Source of the DNA: Pseudanabaena biceps PCC 7429 | GTDB lineage: Bacteria > Cyanobacteriota > Cyanobacteriia > Pseudanabaenales > Pseudanabaenaceae | NCBI RefSeq assembly: GCF_000332215.1 | Contig: NZ_ALWB01000006.1 | Span: forward strand, 1-51,229 | Direction of reading: 5' to 3' | DNA length: 51,229 nt | Shown here: in pieces, positions 8,235 to 16,054 of the stretch | Numbering within the stretch: position 1 is the first letter of the stretch | How the letters are laid out: the number at the start of each line of letters is the position of its first letter | Notes under the pieces: generated by a model | The model's input: the letters and a program-made list of their open reading frames with translations, nothing else | Databases searched by the model: none | Told to the model about the DNA's origin: nothing | Made by a program: the position numbers and the translations under genes

Positions 8235-8572
8235 TCGAACTTGTCAGCCATAAACTCTGCATCAGTTGCAATGTCTGTGTTCAAGTCTGTCCCACCAATG
8301 TCTTTGACGCAGTTCCCAATCAACCACCTGCGATCGCTCGTCAGCAAGATTGCCAAACCTGTTTTATGTGTGAGGCCTATTGTCCTGCGGATGCGCTCTA
8401 TGTTGCGCCAGAGTCCCATACCAATGTGGCGGTGAATGAGGATGAGTTAATCGATCGCGGCATCATGGGTGAATATCGGCGTACTTTAGGCTGGGGCTAT
8501 GGTCGCAAGAACAATAGCGAACAGGATATGGCGCATCGGTTGCGGTTACTTCCCCGTCCTTATCAAAGTTAA
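8231..8572 (+). CDS. 2x[4Fe-4S] ferredoxin-type electron-transfer subunit
   Basis: A 113-aa protein with two classic CxxCxxCxxxC motifs: Cys10-13-16-20 (CISCNVCVQVC) and Cys41-44-47-51 (CQTCFMCEAYC). Each would ligate a [4Fe-4S] cluster, with the usual Pro after the fourth Cys. The start codon overlaps the stop of the flavoprotein gene (ATGA), indicating translational coupling and a stoichiometric partner. It should pass electrons to or from the FAD subunit in the cytoplasm, as AprB-type subunits do. The C-terminal 50 residues are not ferredoxin-like and may form the contact surface with the flavoprotein. Confidence 0.88.
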   Translation: MIELVSHKLCISCNVCVQVCPTNVFDAVPNQPPAIARQQDCQTCFMCEAYCPADALYVAPESHTNVAVNEDELIDRGIMGEYRRTLGWGYGRKNNSEQDMAHRLRLLPRPYQS

Positions 8573-9059
8573 ATGTTGATTGAGTTTTAGGGCGATCGCT
8601 ATAGCTTTTAGACTTCAATATCTAGGCGATCGCTCAGGCAAGAAGATCTTTGGAGTGGCAATCGTGAAAGTATCCGTAAGGCATTTTTTAGCCAAGATTC
8701 TATTTTGGTTTGGATGTTAAAACCATATTCTAACAATCGTCGGAAATATCTAGCGTTATTGCAGTAGTCAAAATATAAGCACCTGTCTTTTGTACATTTG
8801 CGATCGCCTGAAATTACAAAACAATGGTTAATCGGGCTATAGCTCTTTCGGTTATAGGAGACACACATTTATTTAACGTGAGCTCGGGATAATTTAAAAC
8901 GGGCTTTGAGAATTTGCTAGCTTAACTCGAACTGACGTTACTTAACTTTATATAACGCAATATAATTAATCTCAATCTACGGTAAGTCGATAGGTTTTAA
9001 GTAGATTTAATGTATAATGCCAAAAAAGTTTTAACTTTCCTTGCAATAATGGTGTACTG
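8573..9059. other. Intergenic region upstream of the sulfate-binding gene
   Basis: This 487-nt gap contains three HIP1-type GCGATCGC/GCGATCGCT sites and an AT-rich half (8870-9040). Around 8650-8770 the + strand reads like a short protein remnant (SQDSILVWMLKPYSNNRRKY) interrupted by stops, possibly a decayed gene. I could not identify it. A minus-strand ORF of 86 codons over the same stretch has no recognisable domain. The 3' part carries a candidate promoter for the next gene. Confidence 0.4.
9013..9018 (+). promoter_or_regulatory. Candidate -10 box upstream of the sulfate-binding gene
   Basis: A perfect TATAAT hexamer preceded by TG, 41 nt before ATG 9060, in an AT-rich stretch. No convincing -35 hexamer is found 17 nt upstream, which would suit an activator-dependent promoter such as a CysR-type sulfur-starvation response. 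That regulation is inference only. Confidence 0.35.
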
Positions 9060-10133
9060 ATGTCCCAAAGTAAAAACTATTTGAATCTTGGCAAACTAAA
9101 AATACAGCGAATCTCTTGGACTAATCTAGCGGCAGTGGCAGCGGTTATTCTTTCGGTTACTTTAGTTGTAGTTAAGAATGTAGAAAGTGGTAATACGTCC
9201 AGTCAATTATTTAACGTATCCTACGACCCCACTAGAGAGCTTTACGTTAGTTTAAATGAACAATTTATTGCCAAATATGAGAAGGAAACTGGTAAGCACC
9301 TGAAGATTAAACAGTCCCATGCAGGATCTTCCTATCAAAGCCGATCAGTAATCGATGGCAGTGCGCCTGCGGATGTAGTGACTTTAGGACTCTATACAGA
9401 TGTTGACGCACTCCGTAAACAGAGCCTTATTCCTGAGGCTTGGTCAAAACGACTACCCAACGATTCCCAACCCTATTCTTCCACTATCGTTTTTGTTGTC
9501 CGCAAAGGCAATCCCAAAAATATTCAAGACTGGCAAGATTTGATTCAACCTAATGTGGAAATTGTTACTCCCGATCCTAAGACCTCTGGCAATGGCAAGC
9601 TAAGCGCATTATCGGCTTGGGGTTCAGTAATTAAGCGTGGCGGTAGTGAAGCTGATGCACTTGCTTTTCTCACGGCTTTTTATGAACATACTACCTCACT
9701 TGCTGCGGGCGCACGGACTTCGGCAATCAACTTTTCTGTCGAAAAAATCGGTGATGTCCATTTGACTTGGGAGAATGAGGCGATTCGAGAAGTTGCCGAA
9801 TCCAAGGGTGAATTGCAAATTGTTTATCCTTCAGCCAGTATTCTCGCTCAGCCTTACGTGGTATGGGTTGATAAGAATACGGCACAGCATAAGAATGCTG
9901 CCGAAGCGAAAGCATATTTAGAATTTCTATTTACGGATCAGGCTCAGGAAACGATCGCTAAGTTTGGCTATCGTCCAATTAACCAAGAAATTCTGAATAA
10001 ATATAGTAGTCAGTTTGGTCAGATTGAGCTATTCCCCATCACTCTTATTGCCAAGGATTGGGACGATGCGAAACAAAAGTTTTTTGGTGATAACGGCATC
10101 ATTGATCGCGTTTATAAGCCAAAGGCTAAATAG
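9060..10133 (+). CDS. sbpA: Sulfate ABC-transporter substrate-binding protein
   Basis: A 357-aa protein with one N-terminal hydrophobic segment (about residues 20-40) acting as signal or anchor. The mature part has the sulfate-binding hallmarks: NVSYDPTRELY, QSHAGSSYQSRSVIDG, the TPDPKTSGNGK loop (PKTSGNG family signature) and LTWENEAI. These residues bind the oxyanion through backbone amides and helix dipoles in the Sbp/CysP family. It would capture sulfate or thiosulfate in the periplasm. The usual partners CysT, CysW and CysA do not follow. A SulP permease follows instead, 36 nt downstream, so this SBP must serve permease subunits encoded elsewhere or have another role. Molybdate-type SBPs were considered but fit less well. 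Confidence 0.9.
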   Translation: MSQSKNYLNLGKLKIQRISWTNLAAVAAVILSVTLVVVKNVESGNTSSQLFNVSYDPTRELYVSLNEQFIAKYEKETGKHLKIKQSHAGSSYQSRSVIDGSAPADVVTLGLYTDVDALRKQSLIPEAWSKRLPNDSQPYSSTIVFVVRKGNPKNIQDWQDLIQPNVEIVTPDPKTSGNGKLSALSAWGSVIKRGGSEADALAFLTAFYEHTTSLAAGARTSAINFSVEKIGDVHLTWENEAIREVAESKGELQIVYPSASILAQPYVVWVDKNTAQHKNAAEAKAYLEFLFTDQAQETIAKFGYRPINQEILNKYSSQFGQIELFPITLIAKDWDDAKQKFFGDNGIIDRVYKPKAK

Positions 10134-10169
10134 AGAATATAAACAATTAAAAGAAAGGTAAAGCTTAGC

Positions 10170-11975
10170 TTGCTTAATGGAACTAAAATGAGCTATTTAA
10201 AATATTTAAACTACAACTTGGGTAAGGGTCGTGCAGATGTGATTGCTGCCCTAACCGTTGCGGCGATCGCCTTACCACAGGGCATCGCCTATGCCCTCAT
10301 TGCTGGCGTAGATCCTCGCTTTGGACTGTATTCTGCGATTTTTGTTACGGCGATCGCTTCGATCTTCGGCTCGTCTTCTCATTTGATCAATGGTCCAACT
10401 AGTGCCATTTCCCTTGTGGTATTTAGTACTTTGGGATTTTTTGAACCCGATGCTCGTCTTGATGCCTATGAAGGAATGTTTCTATTAGGGATCATGGTCG
10501 GTTGTATTCAGATTTTAATTGCTGTGTTTAAACTAGGCGACTTGACGCGCTACATTTCTGAGTCGGTGATTTTGGGATTTATGACAGGAGCTTCGGTACT
10601 ATTGGCGATCGGGCAAATAGGCAATGCTCTTGGCATCCGCGAAAAAGGAACTGCCCACGATCAAGTTTTCTATCGCCTCTGGCTCACCTTGACAGGAGGT
10701 AGTCCCAATTATCAGGCTTTGGGAATAACGATTGTCACGATTGTATTGGCTTTAGCCTTACGCCAAGTGGTGCGTAAGTACGGACTGCCGCAATTTGATA
10801 TGTTATTTGTGCTGATCTTCGTATCCGTTGGCGCTTATCTCTTGGGCTGGACTGTTCCCAATGGTGGCAAAACTTTGGTGGCGGTATCGGCTTCAGTACC
10901 TGCCAGCTTGCCTCTACCCCATATTCCTGAAATTAAGTTTGCTTGGGTTGGTCAGCTTTCCCGTGGCGCTTTTGCGATCGCCTTCCTTGGTTTATTAGAA
11001 GCTTTAGCGATCGCCAAATCCATTGCCAATCAAACTGGACAAGTTCTTGACTACAATCAGCAATGTCTTGCGGAAGGATTTGCCAATCTAGGGGGTGGAT
11101 TCCTTCAAAGCTTACCAGGATCGGGTTCCTTAAGCCGTTCCGCGATCAATTTCCAAGCAGGTGCAAAGACACGCTTTTCAGGTGTAATCGCGGCAACAGT
11201 TGTAGCTGTCGCAATTCTGACCCTAGCTCCTTTAACAAAATTTATTCCCAAGGCAGCCTTATCGGGGTTACTGATCATCACAGCAGCCCGTTTGATCGAT
11301 CTAAAGCGGTTGCGCTATACCTTTAAAGCTTCACTATTTGATGCTGGTTTAGTGCTGATCACCGTCTTTACAGCTATTTTTGTGGATATTGAATACTCAA
11401 TTTTGACGGGAGTTGCTCTTTCGATTCTCCTATTTGTCCCCCGTGCTGCCAAACTTAAGGGAGCAGAACTAGTAATTAATAATGAAGGAATCGTGCGTGA
11501 GAAGCTTTCTATCGATCCGCCTTGCACTTCCGTTCTTCTCTTTGATCTCGAAGGCGAAATTTTCTTTGGAGCAGCACCCGACCTAGATCGCTATCTTGAG
11601 GAACTGATAAATAGAGCCATCGGTGCGGATGTCCGTTTTATCGTTCTCCGCCTCAAGCGAGTTCGCAACTCCGATATTGTCTGCCTTGAACGGATCGAGC
11701 ATTTTCTCCACCAAGCTCACAAACGCGGTATCACCGTAGTACTCGCAGGTGTCCGTCCTGAGTTGGATCAAGCCTTTAGTCGCGCTGGGTTTAAAGAGTG
11801 GTTCCCTGAAAATCAGATTTTTATAGAACAAGAGAATGATGATACAGATTCAGCAACTCTGAAAGCTGTGCGATATGCCTATGAACTGCTAGGTGATGAC
11901 GCTAACAATTGTGAACATTGTGCCGCGATCAAAACCCAAGAAGATCGAAGAGCATCGCTTTATTATCTGGTTTGA
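10170..11975 (+). CDS. SulP-family anion permease with C-terminal STAS domain
   Basis: A protein of about 600 aa. The N-terminal transmembrane part has the SulP signature AIALPQGIAYALIAGVDP and then TSAISLVVF, followed by the second-half motif NLGGGFLQSLPGSGSLSRSA. The C-terminal 130 residues form a STAS domain (FDLEGEIFFGAAPDL ... GITVVLAG). SulP proteins import sulfate (SulP/BicA-like proteins take bicarbonate) by sodium or proton symport. Beside a sulfate-binding protein, sulfate is the more likely substrate. The frame opens at TTG 10170, with GAAAGG about 11 nt before it. ATG 10188 (MSYLKYL) is an alternative start. Both starts leave the transporter intact. Confidence 0.88.
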   Translation: MLNGTKMSYLKYLNYNLGKGRADVIAALTVAAIALPQGIAYALIAGVDPRFGLYSAIFVTAIASIFGSSSHLINGPTSAISLVVFSTLGFFEPDARLDAYEGMFLLGIMVGCIQILIAVFKLGDLTRYISESVILGFMTGASVLLAIGQIGNALGIREKGTAHDQVFYRLWLTLTGGSPNYQALGITIVTIVLALALRQVVRKYGLPQFDMLFVLIFVSVGAYLLGWTVPNGGKTLVAVSASVPASLPLPHIPEIKFAWVGQLSRGAFAIAFLGLLEALAIAKSIANQTGQVLDYNQQCLAEGFANLGGGFLQSLPGSGSLSRSAINFQAGAKTRFSGVIAATVVAVAILTLAPLTKFIPKAALSGLLIITAARLIDLKRLRYTFKASLFDAGLVLITVFTAIFVDIEYSILTGVALSILLFVPRAAKLKGAELVINNEGIVREKLSIDPPCTSVLLFDLEGEIFFGAAPDLDRYLEELINRAIGADVRFIVLRLKRVRNSDIVCLERIEHFLHQAHKRGITVVLAGVRPELDQAFSRAGFKEWFPENQIFIEQENDDTDSATLKAVRYAYELLGDDANNCEHCAAIKTQEDRRASLYYLV

Positions 11976-12009
11976 TATCAAATTAAATAGGATTAAATAG
12001 GATTTCCCC

Positions 12010-12873
12010 ATGAAAGTAAAACAGTTTTTGCCATCCTTATTTCGACCTACATTCCTGAAGATTTTAACAATCGTCTTTCTGATTTCAGTCAGTTTAACGA
12101 CCTCTTGGGACTTCGCGAATGCGATTCAAAATGAAAGTTCTCTCAATAATCCTACTTTACAAAAAGTTCTTGCCAGTTCCCATCGTTCTGCCAAAAATCG
12201 CGCCCGCGATCGCGATCGCCATCCCCTTGAAACCCTAGAATTTTTTGGTGTAAGCCCCACTCAAACAATAGTTGAGCTATGGCCAGGGAACGGTTGGTAC
12301 ACAGAGATTCTCGCTCCACTTTTGCGCGATCGCGGTCAGCTAATTGTGACAAATCTTGATCCGACTAAAAGCAAGCCAGCCAAAGCTTTGCAAGATAAGT
12401 TAGCAGCTAATTCAGCAATCTTTGGTAAGGTGAAAGTTGCTATGATCGATCCACCTCAGAAATTAATTCTGGCTCCGAATAATTCCGTTGATGTAGTTCT
12501 TACATTCCGTAATATTCACAACTGGATAATTGGCGGTTATGCGGATCAGGTCTATACTGCCGCATTTCAGGCTCTGAAACCCAATGGCATTTTAGGCATA
12601 GAGGAACATCGGGCAAAGGCTGGAACCAAATTACAAGAGAGTGCTAAGACAGGATATATCGATGAGAGGGCAGTAATTGACGAGATTGAGAAGGTAGGTT
12701 TTAAGTTCCTTGGCAAGTCAGAAATTAATGCTAATCCCAAAGATACTAAGGACTATCCTGATGGGGTTTGGACATTACCACCGACATTAAGGCTAGGAGA
12801 GAAGAATAAGGAACGCTATCTTGCCATTGGTGAAAGCGATCGCATGACTTTAAAGTTTATTAAGCCATCTTAG
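12010..12873 (+). CDS. Exported methyltransferase-like protein (COG4798 type)
   Basis: A 287-aa protein with a signal peptide: charged MKVKQF start, hydrophobic core ILTIVFLISVSL, likely cleavage after FANA near residue 38. The mature part has a methyltransferase fold in which motif I reads VELWPGNGWYTEILAPLL. Later stretches are VDVVLTFRNIHNW and ALKPNGILGIEEHR. These match the predicted-methyltransferase family COG4798, whose members are often secreted. Why a SAM-dependent fold would work outside the cytoplasm, where SAM is scarce, is unclear. It may have lost catalysis or act on a ligand. It follows the SulP gene by 34 nt and is probably in the same transcript. Confidence 0.8.
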   Translation: MKVKQFLPSLFRPTFLKILTIVFLISVSLTTSWDFANAIQNESSLNNPTLQKVLASSHRSAKNRARDRDRHPLETLEFFGVSPTQTIVELWPGNGWYTEILAPLLRDRGQLIVTNLDPTKSKPAKALQDKLAANSAIFGKVKVAMIDPPQKLILAPNNSVDVVLTFRNIHNWIIGGYADQVYTAAFQALKPNGILGIEEHRAKAGTKLQESAKTGYIDERAVIDEIEKVGFKFLGKSEINANPKDTKDYPDGVWTLPPTLRLGEKNKERYLAIGESDRMTLKFIKPS

Positions 12874-12892
12874 TTACTGGAGAGATTCAAAA

Positions 12893-12955
12893 ATGCGATC
12901 GCAGATCCGAGACGAACTCATAGCTATCAAACCACTTGATGATCGGGTATGTAAG
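12893..12955 (+). pseudogene. Truncated gene start, NUDIX-hydrolase-like, cut by a hairpin element
   Basis: ATG 12893 follows a good ribosome-binding site (GGAGAG, 12879-12884, spacing 8 nt). It opens MRSQIRDELIAIKPLDDRV and then runs directly into the GTAAGTAGCTAGGC end of the element at 12951, where it stops. The start resembles N-termini of small cyanobacterial NUDIX hydrolases (about 20 residues, a short match). No continuation is visible after the element, so insertion plus deletion is the likely history. Confidence 0.4.
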
Positions 12956-13055
12956 TAGCTAGGCATAAGTAAACTTAAAATCTAGAAGAGCATACCGCCC
13001 GCTACGCGGGCGGTATGCTCTCTGGTTTTGGTTTTTAACTATGCCAACTACTTAC
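12951..13055. repeat. MITE-like element with terminal inverted repeats and central hairpin
   Basis: Left end GTAAGTAGCTAGGCATAAG; the right end, reverse-complemented, reads GTAAGTAGTTGGCATAG, giving imperfect terminal inverted repeats of about 22 bp. The centre is a perfect 16-bp hairpin, AGAGCATACCGCCCGC with loop TAC, at 12987-13021. The same element recurs at 1-61 (partial) and 19049-19151, with identical stems but different 3-nt loops. Confidence 0.75.
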
Positions 13056-13664
13056 TATTTTGCAGTACAGGCTTAGGAAGCTTATGCTGCATTTTGATGA
13101 ATAAAACTCTATTCAGGTACATTAACTTACAAAAATCTTGTTATTACACTAAATGGTTGTTTTATCTGAGAAGTTATATAATGATAATCTTATTCAAGTA
13201 TTTATCCTATAATTTATAAGATAATATTATAGTTAGACAACTCTTGACATATGAAATATGAGTTCCATTATTGGTTTTTAGGAAAAATTTAACAAAAAGT
13301 TTGACGTGATAAACCGATCTACATTGATTGTGAAAGGCGTTCTTTCTCTGATTGATGGCATATCTGCTTTAGGAATCGTACAAGATTGTACGGCTTGATT
13401 TAACTTGATTTAGATCCGATATTATGATAATACTACGGTAAATTGATGGGGATATCGTAGTATTATTAATCGCAGGTGTCTCACAGATTTTGGCGAAAAG
13501 CAAGCACAAATGGAAAAGAACGAATCATGCTCAGCAGGTTCTCTTTGATTGCTCTCCATTTGTTAAACGTGTTAGCTAGCACAGTTAAATAATTGCTATC
13601 ATTATAAGATAGTTAGTTAAACTAATTATTAGTAGTTATTAGTAGGCTATAACGAATAAGCTGC
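13056..13664. other. AT-rich intergenic region with a palindrome
   Basis: About 600 nt without a supported gene. A 63-codon ORF at 13028-13219 overlaps the repeat element, is Leu/Tyr/Ile-rich by base composition and is not believed. A perfect 10-bp inverted repeat TAATACTACG/CGTAGTATTA lies at 13428-13437 and 13456-13465 with an 18-nt spacer. It could be an operator or weak terminator. The 3' end (13560-13660) is strongly AT-rich and probably contains the promoter of the MFS gene at 13665. Confidence 0.45.
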
Positions 13665-14969
13665 ATGGGAAATCAGAGTAGACCACTAGGCGATCGCATA
13701 AGTAACATCATTTATCATTATTTACCCGCAACGCGTTGGCAGAACTTTCGCCTATTTTTTGGTGGACAGTTGCTATCGATGTCTGGAACATTCATGACTC
13801 AGCAGTTAACGATTCCTTGGCTGGTTTATGATTTGACCCACTCAGCATGGATGTTAGGAGTGGCGGGATTTGTACAATTTTTGCCTACATTAATCGTGAT
13901 TCCCTTTTCGGGCGTATTAAGCGATCGCTGGAGTCGGCGCGATTTATTGATGTTCGTGCAAATCGTGGGAATTGCTGTCTCTCTTGCTTTAACGATTCTG
14001 ACTTTTACAAATCTAATTACTTTCCCAATTCTGTTAGTACTGAGTGTTCTCAACGGCATGATTAAAGGGCTAGATATGCCCGTGCGTCATACCATTGTCA
14101 CGGAAACTGTGGACGAGCGCGCTGATAGTAGTAATGCGATCGCCTTAAACTCAGTGATGTTAAGTTCTTCTCTTGTGCTAGGACCTGCGGTGGGCGGGAT
14201 TTTGGTGGCAACGTTAGGGGTGAAATATTGTTTTCTCTACGACACAATTAGCTATATCCCTGCAATTTTGACTCTGCAAGCAATGCAGCTTCCTGCGATC
14301 CATTCCAATGTCCGTACTAGCTTAGGAGAGACTTTTCAGAAATTACGAGAAGGGTTTGTGTATGTCGCCAAAACACAGCCGATCCGTGCGATCCTATTGA
14401 TGATTGCCTTAAAAGGATTGGTGGGAATGGCGCATATTGCGCTCATGCCTGTTTTTGCTGCCGAAATTTTAAATGGAAATGCCACAACAATGGCGCATCT
14501 TAGTACTTCTGCTCCAATAGGTTCCCTATTTGCCTGTTTATATCTCAGTGTCAGACGAGGAATTGCAGGGTTAGAGCGTTTGATTGTAGTTGCTCAAGTG
14601 GCGATCGGTATAAGTTTGATTTCCTTCTCTCTGTCGCGACAGGTTTGGTTATCAATTTTGATTCTTGTCTTTACGGGCGGATTCACGATTCTCCAAATCA
14701 CTAGTAGTAATATGATTATCCAAACTCTAGTTGCGGAGGATAAACGCGGAAGAGTGATGAGTTTCTATGCACTCGCGATGGTGGGAATGATGCCCTTTGG
14801 GAATCTATTTGCAGGCACGTTAGCTAATAGTTTTGGTGCAACGAATGCTTTGATTATCTGTGGTGTTTTGAGTATTTTTGGCGCTGTATGGTTCTCGGCA
14901 CAATTACCATCTGTAACTCGTTGGATCGATCGCGAAACAAAATCATTACAAATTCCTGCCGCTCCTTAA
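13665..14969 (+). CDS. MFS transporter, MFS_3/EntS-like (paralogue 3 of 3)
   Basis: A 434-aa membrane protein clearly paralogous to the two at 2915-5608. It shows FRLFFGGQLLSMSGTFMTQQ at the first helix, motif A GVLSDRWSRRDLL, KGLDMPVRHTIV in the central loop and DKRGRVMSFYALAMVGMMPF in the second half. It is closer to the second copy than to the first in these motifs. A proton-coupled exporter of a small molecule is the expected role. It has a long AT-rich upstream region of its own, so it is probably transcribed separately. A histidine-phosphatase gene follows after 30 nt. Confidence 0.86.
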   Translation: MGNQSRPLGDRISNIIYHYLPATRWQNFRLFFGGQLLSMSGTFMTQQLTIPWLVYDLTHSAWMLGVAGFVQFLPTLIVIPFSGVLSDRWSRRDLLMFVQIVGIAVSLALTILTFTNLITFPILLVLSVLNGMIKGLDMPVRHTIVTETVDERADSSNAIALNSVMLSSSLVLGPAVGGILVATLGVKYCFLYDTISYIPAILTLQAMQLPAIHSNVRTSLGETFQKLREGFVYVAKTQPIRAILLMIALKGLVGMAHIALMPVFAAEILNGNATTMAHLSTSAPIGSLFACLYLSVRRGIAGLERLIVVAQVAIGISLISFSLSRQVWLSILILVFTGGFTILQITSSNMIIQTLVAEDKRGRVMSFYALAMVGMMPFGNLFAGTLANSFGATNALIICGVLSIFGAVWFSAQLPSVTRWIDRETKSLQIPAAP

Positions 14970-14999
14970 TATTCATCAAAATATTCATCAAAAATCAAC

Positions 15000-15551
15000 A
15001 TGTCGAAAACACTTTACCTTGTTCGCCATTGTCAATCCTATGGACAAGCCCCAGATGCGCCTTTAACCATAGAAGGAGAACGTCAAGCTCTTGCTCTAGC
15101 GGATTGGCTAGGTTCATTAGGAATTGAGAGATTAGTTTCTAGCACCTACAAGCGAGCCTATCAATCCTTTGAGCCCCTCGCCGATCGCTTAGGCTTAACG
15201 ATTAATACCGATGAGCGACTAGTAGAACAAACGCTGTCTTCGTTACCCTTAGACGATTGGCGCGATCGCTTAGCTGAGTCTTTTGTCGATCTCGATCTTT
15301 GTCTAGAAGGTGGTGAGTCTAGTCGAACTGCTACGAATCGAGCGATTGCTGCGATTGATGATACCTTAAAATATGATGTTGAGATAACAGCGATCGCTAC
15401 TCACGGCAAATTACTGACGCTGATTTTGAAGCATTTTGATAATTGCTTTGGTTACACTGAGTGGGAAAATCTAACAAATCCAGATGTCTTTCAATTACAG
15501 TTTTGGGAATCTTCACCAAAAATTCAACGTTGGAGCGCACAGGAAACATAG
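15000..15551 (+). CDS. Histidine phosphatase superfamily protein (phosphoglycerate-mutase-like)
   Basis: A 183-aa protein with catalytic motif LVRHCQSYG (His10, the phosphohistidine, with RHC in place of the more usual RHG). An Arg lies in VSSTYKRAYQ, a Glu in EGGES, and the second catalytic His in ITAIATHGKLL. The full set of catalytic residues is therefore present. The family dephosphorylates small metabolites or phosphoproteins, and cofactor-dependent phosphoglycerate mutase itself would be longer (about 230-250 aa). It sits 30 nt after the MFS gene and may share its transcript. Substrate unknown. Confidence 0.82.
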   Translation: MSKTLYLVRHCQSYGQAPDAPLTIEGERQALALADWLGSLGIERLVSSTYKRAYQSFEPLADRLGLTINTDERLVEQTLSSLPLDDWRDRLAESFVDLDLCLEGGESSRTATNRAIAAIDDTLKYDVEITAIATHGKLLTLILKHFDNCFGYTEWENLTNPDVFQLQFWESSPKIQRWSAQET

Positions 15552-15569
15552 AAGATCAACTAGTTAATT

Positions 15570-15833
15570 ATGGCAAACAATCGCAGAGAAAATGTTCCCT
15601 TCGATCCCTATCATTTTCAGAAATTGTTAGGGCAAGGAATCGAGTTTTCAATTCAGAATACTTTTCAAAATATTTACAGAACTAATCATTGGAGTGGTCA
15701 AGATTCGCTCTCAGGAGATGGAGCCAGTACAACGCAAACGCAACAAATTCAGACTGAATTACCACTGTTATTGCAAAGATTACAAATCAGCACATTTTTA
15801 GATCTGCCCTGTGGAGATTTTAGAAGCACGTAG
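15570..15833 (+). pseudogene. 3'-truncated SAM methyltransferase
   Basis: An 87-codon remnant: an intact-looking N-terminal region (FQKLLGQGIEFSIQNTF, NHWSGQDSLSGDGAST) leading into methyltransferase motif I FLDLPCGDF, then only RST and a stop. A functional enzyme of this kind would need over 100 more residues. The break falls at about 15815-15825, exactly where a minus-strand Uma2 gene also ends abnormally. One deletion therefore probably joined two converging genes and removed both 3' ends. It starts 18 nt after the phosphatase gene. Confidence 0.7.
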
Positions 15834-16043
15834 TAATCCTCGCTGAAGGACAAACCAATTTAAAGCGATCGCATCAATTTGGGCGCAGACTTTTGTAGTA
15901 ATAAAAGCTGAAACTTCCTCGTGGTAGCCCGTTGGTTCCAAATCAAACAACTCTCCATCAATCAATTCGTAGCGGTTACTGTCACCATATCGGGCGATAA
16001 AATCGTCAAAACTTAGTAACTGCTTAGGTGTCGTCTGCATCAT
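15798..16043 (-). pseudogene. 3'-truncated Uma2-family (DUF820) endonuclease gene
   Basis: The N-terminal 70 residues match the start of Uma2 proteins (LLSFDDFIARYGDSNRYELIDGEL ... GYHEEVSAFITTKVCAQID ... WFVLQRGLLR). It then runs through the junction into methyltransferase antisense sequence and stops after KISTGQI. The PD-(D/E)XK catalytic half (the SPDLAF and VEIISP region seen in the neighbouring intact copy) is missing. It should be inactive. It is the partner of the truncated methyltransferase on the opposite strand. Confidence 0.7.
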
Positions 16044-16054
16044 TTATTTAGCTT

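Noticed and set aside
8608-8868. 86-codon minus-strand ORF after the ferredoxin gene
   Set aside because: No recognisable domain and no start signal; the plus strand of the same stretch reads like a decayed fragment instead.
13028-13219. 63-codon ORF in the AT-rich gap
   Set aside because: It begins inside the hairpin element, its composition follows the AT-rich DNA, and no motif or ribosome-binding site supports it.
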